Shown here: piece after piece, positions 35,255 to 42,603 of the stretch | Layout of the letters: the number at the start of each line of letters is the position of its first letter | Numbering within the stretch: the stretch's first letter is position 1 | DNA from: Leptospira bandrabouensis | Lineage (GTDB): Bacteria; Spirochaetota; Leptospiria; Leptospirales; Leptospiraceae | Length of the DNA: 64,000 nt | NCBI RefSeq assembly: GCF_004770905.1 | Contig: NZ_RQHT01000010.1 | Span: forward strand, 124,001 to 188,000 | Reading direction: 5' to 3' | Position numbers and translations under genes: made by a program | Notes under the pieces: generated by a model | Seen by the model: only the letters and a program-made list of their open reading frames with translations | What the model was told of the DNA's origin: nothing | Databases searched by the model: none

Positions 35255-35348
35255 GGCGGCACGTTATGGAGGGAATCATCTTAAAAACGACGTTCCAACT
35301 CGGAATCAGTCGGGAGAAGTTTCTCGTGTTAAAAGAGAAATAGATCCT

Positions 35349-35885
35349 TTATTTGGATTTGATCCCAAGCCAATCGAGCACTCGTTCGGCGGCTTCTTCT
35401 TTTGTGAGTTTGGATAAATTCAGTTTAAAATGAGCGGCTTCTTGGTAAACGGGCAACCGTTTTTCCAAAATCGAACGGTAGGAATTTACCTTGGAAAGGT
35501 CGGGTCTTGTGGAATCTCCCTTGACTTTTTCAATTAATTCTTCTAAATCCCGTTCCAGATACACAATCCGTCCGATTTTTCTTAAGATATCTAGTTTTCT
35601 CCTGCTTGGAATTTCATTTCCAGATTCGTCCAAATCAAATAAAATCCCACCTCCACAATCCAAAATGATCCCGTTGGCATTTTCGAGCTTTTGCAAAATA
35701 GAATATTCTAATTCACGGAATTTTTTCCAATCATACTTTTCCACAAAACTGGGAATGGAGATTCCACCAGCTTCGTAAACGGCTGTGGAATCGGTTGAAA
35801 CAACGGGGAAGTCTGTTTTTTTAGAAAGGGAACGTGAGACCTTGGATTTACCTGCGCCTCTTGCTCCAATGAATATTATGTTCAT
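35349..35885 (-). CDS. aroK: Shikimate kinase
   Basis: This encodes 178 residues. The P-loop is GARGAGKS (7-14). VVSTDSTAVYEAGGISIPSF and ILDCGGGILF are the shikimate- and Mg-binding regions (the D-S-D-like segment and GGG). The lid is DSTRPDLS. It phosphorylates shikimate for aromatic amino-acid synthesis. STDSTAV differs slightly from the common DxD form, so a related kinase is possible but less likely. It lies 42 bases after the HDOD gene, in the same direction. Confidence 0.85.
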   Translation of the reverse strand: MNIIFIGARGAGKSKVSRSLSKKTDFPVVSTDSTAVYEAGGISIPSFVEKYDWKKFRELEYSILQKLENANGIILDCGGGILFDLDESGNEIPSRRKLDILRKIGRIVYLERDLEELIEKVKGDSTRPDLSKVNSYRSILEKRLPVYQEAAHFKLNLSKLTKEEAAERVLDWLGIKSK

Positions 35886-35927
35886 AAAATTTGGTTCAAA
35901 CGTTTGTTAAAGTATGGTGGTTAAAAA

Positions 35928-36782
35928 CTATACGTTGAGTAAATCGGCAAGACCGGCTTGTAAGTCAGGAATGTGCACAAAATAAGTTTCTATATCTGCT
36001 TCTGTAACACCCGTTTGGCTAAGTGCAAAAGGAGAAATGGGAACAGATTCACCACCGATATCGATTCCGATTCCAGAAACAACAATGAGGATACTCGCAA
36101 TATGTACTACAGAAGTAAGGATCGGATTGTTTTTGGAATTTTCTGGTGTGAGGTAATTTGCCACCACATCCGTCAATTCCTGCGGGAAGTTCCAACGTTT
36201 CAAAAGATTTTCGGACACTTCCATGTGAGTGTACCCAAAGTATTTTTTCTCTAAGTTAGGGAAGGGTTCTTGGTTGTCTTTTAGATCTGCCTTGATTTGC
36301 ATCATGACAGGGCTGAAAAACTGTGCGAGAACAATTTTTCCCACACTACATAGTAATCCAGAAGTAAAGGCAAGATCCTTATCAATTTTAAGTTTTTTAT
36401 GTTGTACAATTTTACTAGAAAGTTCGGCTACGAGTAAAGAAGAGGTCCAAAGTTGGGCTGCCTCTAATTGGTAACTATTTAGATCTTGGGAGAGGATCCC
36501 TTTAGCAGCTGTGAGAAGTACAATTTCTTTTACCGTTTTGATTCCAAGAGTCATCAGTGCTTCTTGGACCGTACGAATGGGTTTAGATGCTCTATAATAA
36601 GCCGAGTTGGAAAGTTTGATTACGTTGGCCGTGATGGCAGGGTCTTTCGAAATTTCCTGCGCCAGGTCTGCAATATTTACGTCTGGCTTTTGGAGTTTTT
36701 CCAATACCTTTGAGACAACAGCCGAAATGGCAGGCAGTTTATTTACGTCTTGTAGTATTTCATCAACCTTTGATTTTAGCAT
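35928..36782 (-). CDS. HDOD-domain protein
   Basis: This encodes 284 residues. The fold is a HDOD domain, a relative of HD phosphohydrolases without the catalytic pair: residues 15-210 include AQEISKDPAITANVIKLSNS and YYRASKPIRTVQEALMTLGI, typical of the family. HDOD proteins often act in signalling, motility and stress control, sometimes with cyclic di-GMP systems. It begins 6 bases after the cheD stop, so it is in an operon with cheD, pointing to chemotaxis-related regulation. No other domain is visible. Confidence 0.9.
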   Translation of the reverse strand: MLKSKVDEILQDVNKLPAISAVVSKVLEKLQKPDVNIADLAQEISKDPAITANVIKLSNSAYYRASKPIRTVQEALMTLGIKTVKEIVLLTAAKGILSQDLNSYQLEAAQLWTSSLLVAELSSKIVQHKKLKIDKDLAFTSGLLCSVGKIVLAQFFSPVMMQIKADLKDNQEPFPNLEKKYFGYTHMEVSENLLKRWNFPQELTDVVANYLTPENSKNNPILTSVVHIASILIVVSGIGIDIGGESVPISPFALSQTGVTEADIETYFVHIPDLQAGLADLLNV

Positions 36783-36788
36783 ATTCGC

Positions 36789-37292
36789 CTAACGCACCTT
36801 ATAAAGGTATTTTTCCATACCAGCTTTTTTTAACAATACGCGTCCGTCGTCGCAATAAAGACTGATAGTTCTTCCTTCGTTCCCTGCCACATCTTCCACA
36901 ATGACAGGGATTTTATTCTCTTCCATAAATTTTTTGACAATAATGATATTCTGTTCCCCGATGTTCTGCAAAAACTGGGAGTTGATTCCTTTGAACATGG
37001 AGGCTCCACCAAACATACGACAAGAATATTGCCCAATATTGGAACCTTGTTGTTTCATCATCTCAATGAGGATGGGTAGAGCCGTTTCCCCGTACTTGTG
37101 CGGAAACTTCACCGCATCTTTGCCTGTGGGATCTTTGGCAAGCATGATATGGGAGATGGCACCCACTTTCTGTTCTGGATCATACAAAACGATTCCTATG
37201 CACGAACCCAATGTAGTTCGGAGCACATCCATATCTTTTCCGACCTTGATGTCGGCAATTCCCACATTGATGATTTTGGATTTTATAGACAT
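36789..37292 (-). CDS. cheD: Chemoreceptor glutamine deamidase CheD
   Basis: This encodes 167 residues. Catalytic Cys31 ([15 protein letters not shown]) and His48 (AISHIML) are present, with Thr26/27 completing the site. GGASMFKG and NIGEQNI are other CheD signatures. CheD deamidates glutamines on chemoreceptors and interacts with CheC or CheY. The gene is far from any other chemotaxis gene in this window and sits with an HDOD gene. It is divergent from the TraB gene, with 60 bases between. Confidence 0.95.
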   Translation of the reverse strand: MSIKSKIINVGIADIKVGKDMDVLRTTLGSCIGIVLYDPEQKVGAISHIMLAKDPTGKDAVKFPHKYGETALPILIEMMKQQGSNIGQYSCRMFGGASMFKGINSQFLQNIGEQNIIIVKKFMEENKIPVIVEDVAGNEGRTISLYCDDGRVLLKKAGMEKYLYKVR

Positions 37293-37352
37293 TCTACTTG
37301 TTTCTAGAGAGTGGAACCGTTACTTAGGTATTATAGATAGTAACCTTTCCTT

Positions 37353-38576
37353 ATGCGTTCAATCAAAAAATCAACTCCCACAAGAAAATCTACCAAAAAA
37401 GGTTTCAAAACAACGGAACCTTATCTTTTCCAAACCATCGGAAAATCAGAAGTTCACATCCTTGGAACCGCACATGTCTCCAAACAAAGTGTAGAAGAAG
37501 TCGAAAAAATGATTCAGGCACTGAAACCAGATATCATTTGTGTAGAGTTATGTGAATCACGAATGAAGTCGGTAGAAGACCCCGATTATCTAAAAAAATT
37601 AGATATATTTAAAGTTTTTAAAGAAAGAAAGATGTGGTTACTTTTATCCAGTCTTATCCTTTCTTCTTTTCAGAAAAAAATTGGAAACAAAGATATCAAA
37701 CCTGGGGATGAAATGCGAAAAGCGATCACTCTGGGAAGAAAATTAAAAAAACCAGTGGTGGCAGTAGACCGCGAAATCCAGACCACACTGAAAAGGTCTT
37801 GGGGAAATGTAGGTTTTTTCTCTAAAATGTATTTATTTAGTGCTCTTCTTGCTTCGCTTCTCGTTCGGGAAGATGTCTCAGATGATAAAATCGAAGAAAT
37901 GAAATCAGATGATATTTTAAAAGACCTGTTTTCTCAAATTCCCAAAAAATATGAATCGGTCAAACATGTTATCATTGATGAAAGAGACGTTTATTTAGCA
38001 GAAAAAATAAGACAAGCTGCGGAAGGGAAGTCGGCAAAAAAAGTTTTGGCTGTTGTAGGTGCTGGTCATTTAGCTGGGATCGAACGAAATATTCAATCAA
38101 TTAACGATTTATCCGTGTTAGATGAAGTTCCCAAACGCAAATGGTGGGACAATATTAGTATTATTTTATATCCTGTTTTTTTTGCAGGCCTCATTGGTTA
38201 CACTACTTGGAGCCAAGGTGGGGAAGCAGGGATGGATTTATTTTCAAAACTCATTTATATCAAAGGGGGACTGGCTGCACTTGGTGCTCTCATCGCTTGG
38301 GCACATCCCATTTCAATTTTACTTGCCTTTATCACAGCTCCGATTGGAACTTTTGTGCCCATCTTTAAAGCAGGTTGGGTCAGTGCTCTTTCGGAATCCT
38401 ATTTGCGGAAACCTCTTGTGGAAGACTTCGAACATATCGCAGAAGATTCAGAATCCGTGGCAGGTTTTTGGAAAAACCGTGTCCTTCATATTTTTCTCGT
38501 TTTTTTCCTTCCTCAATTTGGATCGACCATTGGTACTTTTATTGTCGCAGGAAAAGGCTTGAAGAATTTATTTTAA
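37353..38576 (+). CDS. TraB/GumN-family membrane protein
   Basis: This encodes 407 residues. The N-terminal TIKI-like region has VHILGTAHVSKQSVEEVEKM, then PDIICVELCESRM, with VVAVDREI and VLAVVGAGHLAGIERNIQ later. These are the conserved GTxH, E and GxxH segments of the TraB family. The C-terminal 150 residues hold about four TM helices. Members include pheromone shutdown protein TraB and metal-dependent TIKI-type peptidases. The bacterial role is not established, and I leave it open. It is followed by a small lipoprotein-like gene 40 bases later. Confidence 0.9.
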   Translation: MRSIKKSTPTRKSTKKGFKTTEPYLFQTIGKSEVHILGTAHVSKQSVEEVEKMIQALKPDIICVELCESRMKSVEDPDYLKKLDIFKVFKERKMWLLLSSLILSSFQKKIGNKDIKPGDEMRKAITLGRKLKKPVVAVDREIQTTLKRSWGNVGFFSKMYLFSALLASLLVREDVSDDKIEEMKSDDILKDLFSQIPKKYESVKHVIIDERDVYLAEKIRQAAEGKSAKKVLAVVGAGHLAGIERNIQSINDLSVLDEVPKRKWWDNISIILYPVFFAGLIGYTTWSQGGEAGMDLFSKLIYIKGGLAALGALIAWAHPISILLAFITAPIGTFVPIFKAGWVSALSESYLRKPLVEDFEHIAEDSESVAGFWKNRVLHIFLVFFLPQFGSTIGTFIVAGKGLKNLF

Positions 38577-38616
38577 AGAGTAAGATAGAGTCGTCTAAGC
38601 ACTGTAGCAGAAGAGT

Positions 38617-38988
38617 ATGAAACGTAAGTTTGCAATTGGATTCATTCTAATTTTTCTCACTTATTTAGGGTGTAAATCATCCGTATTTGGGTTTTGTACT
38701 TCTGCAGAAAAGTTTGTGGAGCGGGCATCTGTTCCGCCTTGCCACCAAACCGCTGATTCCAAAGAGGATGCGACTAATTCCTGTGAGTGCCCCATCACAC
38801 ACGAAGAACTACAAACTTCCAGTGGAACAGATTTCCCGATTTGGAAACAGATGAAATTTGTGGTTTGGAATGGATTCTCCGCTGTAAAACCACAATACCT
38901 TCCTGATTCGTCCACAAAGTGGTTAGTATCTGGCCCTCGCCGTTCTCCTTCTTATTTTCCCACAAAAACGATCCGACTTCTGATTTGA
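38617..38988 (+). CDS. Small Cys-rich envelope protein, CopL-like in style
   Basis: This encodes 123 residues. The N-terminus (RKFAIGFILIFLTYLGCKSS) may be a lipoprotein signal with Cys19, although Tyr at -3 is a weak lipobox. Paired Cys/His (VPPCHQTAD, SCECPITHEE) suggest metal binding. The tail GPRRSPSYFPTKTIRLLI resembles the Pro-rich ends of small proteins located before copper-resistance genes. It lies 73 bases before the Csp1-like copper protein. The copper link is an inference from position and residues, not a family match. Confidence 0.65.
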   Translation: MKRKFAIGFILIFLTYLGCKSSVFGFCTSAEKFVERASVPPCHQTADSKEDATNSCECPITHEELQTSSGTDFPIWKQMKFVVWNGFSAVKPQYLPDSSTKWLVSGPRRSPSYFPTKTIRLLI

Positions 38989-39061
38989 GATTACCACGCC
39001 AATTCTTGGTGAAGTGATTTTTAATTTATTTGTTTTTAAATTTTAACAGAGGTTATACGAT

Positions 39062-39508
39062 ATGAATCGCAAAGAATTATTACAAAAAGCAGGGATGGCA
39101 GTTGCCGTTTCAGGAATTTTATCTACACTTTCGGCAGAAGACCATGATCACTCAACGATGGCAGCTTCCTCTTCTGGAAAATCTAAGTATTCCAAAGCAA
39201 TGATGGCAGCGATGCATTGCCAACTTGCAGCTGAAGTTTGCCTTAGCCATTGTCTTACGGAACTGGGAAAGGGAGATAAGTCTTTAGCTGCTTGTGCCAC
39301 AAGTACAAGAGAAGTGATTAGTTTATGTGAATCCTTTGTAAAACTCGCAAGTCAATCTTCCGCTTATACAAAGAAATTAGCAAACCTTTGTATTGAAGTT
39401 TGTGAGGCCTGTGCTAAAGAATGTGATAAACATGCTAACCACCACGCCGTTTGTAAAGAGTGCCGAGACAGCTGCCTTGCTTGTGTGAAAGAGTTAAAAA
39501 AAGTTTAA
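39062..39508 (+). CDS. Four-helix-bundle copper storage protein, Csp1-like
   Basis: This encodes 148 residues. A signal-like N-terminus (MNRKELLQKAGMAVAVSGIL) resembles a Tat signal in shape but lacks the second Arg. The mature helical chain has 13 Cys, mostly in CxxC/CxxxC spacing (AEVCLSHC, LCIEVCEACAKEC, CKECRDSCLACV). Csp1 of methanotrophs also has 13 Cys lining a four-helix bundle that stores Cu(I). This suggests periplasmic copper storage. The older family label is DUF326. A strong terminator follows. Cu for the cbb3 oxidase is a possible use, but this is not shown. Confidence 0.88.
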   Translation: MNRKELLQKAGMAVAVSGILSTLSAEDHDHSTMAASSSGKSKYSKAMMAAMHCQLAAEVCLSHCLTELGKGDKSLAACATSTREVISLCESFVKLASQSSAYTKKLANLCIEVCEACAKECDKHANHHAVCKECRDSCLACVKELKKV

Positions 39509-39545
39509 TAGATCGATTAACTGAAGATTGATTTTGAACGAAAAA

Positions 39546-39577
39546 ACTGTCCGCTGTTTGGCGGGCAGTTTTTTTTT
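39546..39577. terminator. Strong intrinsic terminator between convergent genes, probably bidirectional
   Basis: ACTGTCCGC (39546-39554) pairs with GCGGGCAGT (39561-39569), 9 pairs with one G-T, loop of 6 bases. It is followed by T at 39570-39577. The A run before the stem (39541-39546) provides a T run for the minus strand. It would end transcripts from both the Csp1-like gene and the hydrolase-like gene. Confidence 0.88.
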
Positions 39578-39597
39578 GTTAAAAAAACTCTAAAAAT

Positions 39598-40440
39598 CTA
39601 ACGTTTTTTCGCCTTTTTTTTAGGTTTTGGTTTGGCCACTGGCTTTGGTGCCGGTTTGGCTTTTTTCGCTCCTGACTTCTTTTTTGCCGCCAGTTGTTTT
39701 TGGTTCTTTTTATAAACCGATGGTTCGTATTTAGAAAAATCCACTTCGATCTTTTTGGGAACGGCAAATTCAGGATTAGCTTTTGGTGAAGCAGGTATGG
39801 CAATATTGTCTTTAGGAGTTCCTAAAAATTCTCTAAGTGTTCGAATGTTTTCGTTTCTTCTGACTAAGTTGTAATTTCCAGGAATATCGAACCATAAGTC
39901 ACGACCTTGGCCAAATTCTGTACTTTCTTGTGGGGGAAAGGAAAAATCTTCAATGGCAGATAGAGGTTGGAAGAGGGGAAAGAACAAAGCATTTTTATAA
40001 TTTGTTTTTACCCAATCCGATTCATAACCCCAATAGGATTGTCTTGTATTCGTAAATCGGTCTGATCCATGAAAGGGAGTACCGAGAGTGATGAGTCGTT
40101 TTACTTTTCGTCTGGCTTCGTCAGGTAAAATCAAAACGAGGAGTCCGCCCGTATTGTGTGCAATCAAAGTAACTTCGTTAGGCGCTGTTAGGATTTGACT
40201 GGCAAGATGTTTGACGGCTTCTTCCAAAGAGAGGGGGTTTCTGAGAGTGGAAAGAATTCCTACTTTAAAACCCAAGTTATCTAAATTGGATTTAAGTCTC
40301 GAATAGTAGGAACGCCCAGCCTGAAAACCAGGGACTATCAAAATGTTTTTATCCTTATTGTTTTCCACAAACAAATGGCTAGGGAGATAAAACGATAAAA
40401 GCGCCCAAAAACGTTCCAGATATTCTATAAATCGAAACAT
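39598..40440 (-). CDS. Alpha/beta-hydrolase-like protein lacking the nucleophile Ser, with Lys-rich tail
   Basis: This encodes 280 residues. The fold is an alpha/beta hydrolase of lipase/PGAP1 type: ILIVPGFQAGRSYYSRLKS, then TLIAHNTGGLLVLILP where the nucleophile elbow should read GHSxG, and LITLGTPFHGSD. Here Asn-Thr replaces the Ser-x of the elbow, so classical Ser catalysis is not expected. Residues 250-280 are a Lys/Ala/Pro tail (KKKSGAKKAKPAPKPVAKPK and more), like histone H1. The protein may be a non-catalytic binder or use another residue. Convergent with the Csp1-like gene. Confidence 0.8.
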   Translation of the reverse strand: MFRFIEYLERFWALLSFYLPSHLFVENNKDKNILIVPGFQAGRSYYSRLKSNLDNLGFKVGILSTLRNPLSLEEAVKHLASQILTAPNEVTLIAHNTGGLLVLILPDEARRKVKRLITLGTPFHGSDRFTNTRQSYWGYESDWVKTNYKNALFFPLFQPLSAIEDFSFPPQESTEFGQGRDLWFDIPGNYNLVRRNENIRTLREFLGTPKDNIAIPASPKANPEFAVPKKIEVDFSKYEPSVYKKNQKQLAAKKKSGAKKAKPAPKPVAKPKPKKKAKKR

Positions 40441-40555
40441 GAATTAAATAATTCTGCCAGACTCAATTCTTGTCTATGAAAATCAATTCCTACACCAGAA
40501 GAATTCCTGAATTGACCGATAACCGTACTCACATAGGATTGCCTTTTAGAATCGT

Positions 40556-40921
40556 ATGCGTTTGAGTTTCTCACTTATTTTATGTTTTGGGTTTTTCTCT
40601 ACAGTTCTCTGGGCAAATCCAGGGAATTATGAAGAAGCAGCGAGACTTTTACCCCAAATTTGGGAAACTAAATACCCCCTTCCTTATGGAAAATTGACGA
40701 GAATAGATCCTTTGAAACAAGGGATACGCCAAGTAACCAGAAAAAAGGGAAAATATTGGATGTACAATTTCGAAGTTTTTATGCCAAAATACGAACGAAA
40801 AGAAACCGTTGCTCTTCCAAAAGAAGAGGGTCGCAGTATCCTCGTATTTTTTTTATGGAATCCGGGGATCACAGAGGAACCTTACCGGATTGAACTTGGG
40901 GAACCACACGAAGGGAAATAA
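40556..40921 (+). CDS. Hypothetical exported protein
   Basis: This encodes 121 residues. Signal peptide MRLSFSLILCFGFFSTVLWA is followed by a mature part of about 100 residues, rich in aromatic and basic residues (KYWMYNFEVFMPKYERKE). No known domain. The stop lies one base before the UGPase start, so the two genes are an operon. It might be an envelope protein linked to sugar nucleotide use, but the sequence gives no proof. Confidence 0.75.
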   Translation: MRLSFSLILCFGFFSTVLWANPGNYEEAARLLPQIWETKYPLPYGKLTRIDPLKQGIRQVTRKKGKYWMYNFEVFMPKYERKETVALPKEEGRSILVFFLWNPGITEEPYRIELGEPHEGK

Positions 40922-40922
40922 T

Positions 40923-42335
40923 ATGGACAAACAGAAATCGGACCAACTGATCAGAGAAACAATGAAAGCGGCAGGCCTCACAGATGCCTTCATTGCCGAT
41001 TTTATCACAAAGGTAGATGCTGTGCGAAACGGGGAAACCGGAATTGTCAAATGGGAAGAAGTTGGCGATTTAGATCCAAAAACCGATGAAATTTCTTTAG
41101 AATCCATCCATTCATCTTATCCTATCGATCTCAGTTTACTTTCCAAATTGGTTGTCATCAAACTGAATGGCGGTCTTGGAACCAGTATGGGTTTGGATAA
41201 GGCAAAGTCCCTCATACCGATTAAGGATTCGATGTCTTTTCTTGCGGTTATGGCAAAACAAATTGAGTACATTCGTTCCGAGTATGGAATTGATGTTCCT
41301 CTCCTTTTTATGGATTCTTATAATACACAAAAAGACTCACAAAAGGAATTAGAAAAAAACGGATTCAAACAAACTCTACGAACCAGTTTTTTACAAAACA
41401 AAGTTCCAAGGTTAGATGCAGAAACCTTTGCACCCATCCAAAACAAAAATGAAAAAGAAAATTGGTGCCCACCGGGACATGGTGATATTTATTTTACGAT
41501 GGTGCAAGAAGGCATTTTGGATGAATTACTTTCGAAAGGTTATGAAATTGCTTTCCTTTCCAATGGGGACAACTTAGGAGCTACCGTTGATCCGCATATT
41601 GTCAGTTATCTTTTAAAAGAAAACATTCATTTTGCAATGGAGATGACTCCTAAAACTTTAGCAGACAAAAAGGGAGGAGCCATCTACCGCAAAATGGTTG
41701 GTGGAAAATTCATAAAATATGAGTTATTGGAAACGGCTCAGGTTCCCAAGGAACATGAAAATGAGTTTAGTGGGCTAGGCAAATTTAGAACTTTTTCAAC
41801 GAACAATCTTTGGATCAATCTTCGTGCCTTAAAAGAAAGATTCAACCAAGGAAACTTTTCTTTATCACTCATTGTCAATCCTAAACAAGTAGATGGAAAA
41901 TCGGTCATTCAATTAGAAACGGCAATGGGAAGTGCTGTGGGAAATTTTTCTAAATTTAAAGGAATCATCATCCCACGAGACCGGTTTGCCCCTGTTAAAA
42001 AAACAGAAGATTATTTGATTCGTCGTTCCGATGCCTATGTACTAAATTCTGATTTTTCACTCACGATGACAAAGGAAAGAAAGGCGGCAGGGCTCGGGGA
42101 AATTCTTGTCCAACTTGATGAAACCTATTATAAAAAAATACATCAATTCGATCATCTTTTCCAAAAGTATCCATCTTTAGTGCATTGTGAAGAATTGAAA
42201 GTAACAGGTGAAATTTTATTTGATATCCCCATCACGATCAAAGGTAAAGTTCTGTTTCAGAATGTATCGGGTGAATTAAAATCCATTTCTTCACTTGGTA
42301 GAAATGAATTTGAAAACGAAACCATCACTCTATGA
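40923..42335 (+). CDS. UTP-glucose-1-phosphate uridylyltransferase, eukaryotic (UDPGP) type
   Basis: This encodes 470 residues from ATG 40923. The longer frame to 40809 overlaps the upstream gene and has no ribosome site. The signature KLNGGLGTSMGLDKAKS is the nucleotide-binding loop of UDPGP enzymes (UGP2 and relatives), not of bacterial GalU. Further motifs are PPGHGDIYFTM and FLSNGDNLGATVDP. It should make UDP-glucose from UTP and glucose-1-phosphate for polysaccharide or LPS. UDP-N-acetylglucosamine pyrophosphorylase is the closest alternative. Coupled to the small lipoprotein gene by an ATGA overlap. Confidence 0.92.
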   Translation: MDKQKSDQLIRETMKAAGLTDAFIADFITKVDAVRNGETGIVKWEEVGDLDPKTDEISLESIHSSYPIDLSLLSKLVVIKLNGGLGTSMGLDKAKSLIPIKDSMSFLAVMAKQIEYIRSEYGIDVPLLFMDSYNTQKDSQKELEKNGFKQTLRTSFLQNKVPRLDAETFAPIQNKNEKENWCPPGHGDIYFTMVQEGILDELLSKGYEIAFLSNGDNLGATVDPHIVSYLLKENIHFAMEMTPKTLADKKGGAIYRKMVGGKFIKYELLETAQVPKEHENEFSGLGKFRTFSTNNLWINLRALKERFNQGNFSLSLIVNPKQVDGKSVIQLETAMGSAVGNFSKFKGIIIPRDRFAPVKKTEDYLIRRSDAYVLNSDFSLTMTKERKAAGLGEILVQLDETYYKKIHQFDHLFQKYPSLVHCEELKVTGEILFDIPITIKGKVLFQNVSGELKSISSLGRNEFENETITL

Positions 42336-42589
42336 AATTATTTTATCCATTCATTGCCCTCGTTGTTTTAGTAAATTGTGGTTCGCCATTTTCGTTTCGT
42401 TCGGCATGTTACGAACGAAATAAATGTTCTACGATAGAAGGTAATTGTTTTTTAAAAAATGACGCATTTTATAAAATCGCGACAAATAGCCCCGATTATA
42501 GCGGCCCAGACTTGGCCGCACTCGTAGGAAGTTGTATCGGTTTAGAGAAAACTTGTCGCAAAAACTGCGAAAGTGGAACTGTTTTTTAG
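42332..42589 (+). CDS. Small Cys-rich lipoprotein
   Basis: This encodes 85 residues. Signal peptide MKLFYPFIALVVLVNC is a lipobox with Asn at -1. After the lipid Cys the mature chain has six further Cys (RSACYERNKCSTIEGNCFL, GSCIGLEKTCRKNC), probably three disulfides. It is translationally coupled to the UGPase gene (ATG overlaps the stop by 4 bases) and ends 14 bases from the convergent pseudo-papain gene. No known family. Function unknown. Confidence 0.75.
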   Translation: MKLFYPFIALVVLVNCGSPFSFRSACYERNKCSTIEGNCFLKNDAFYKIATNSPDYSGPDLAALVGSCIGLEKTCRKNCESGTVF

Positions 42590-42603
42590 TTTCAGGTTTT
42601 GAT

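Noticed and set aside
34971..35279. 102-codon frame on the minus strand between gltB and aroK
   Set aside because: Composition (many Cys, Arg, Ser, His) is not protein-like and it overlaps a better 57-residue frame.
40809..40922. Longer N-terminus for the UGPase
   Set aside because: It overlaps the upstream gene in another frame; ATG 40923 fits the family start.
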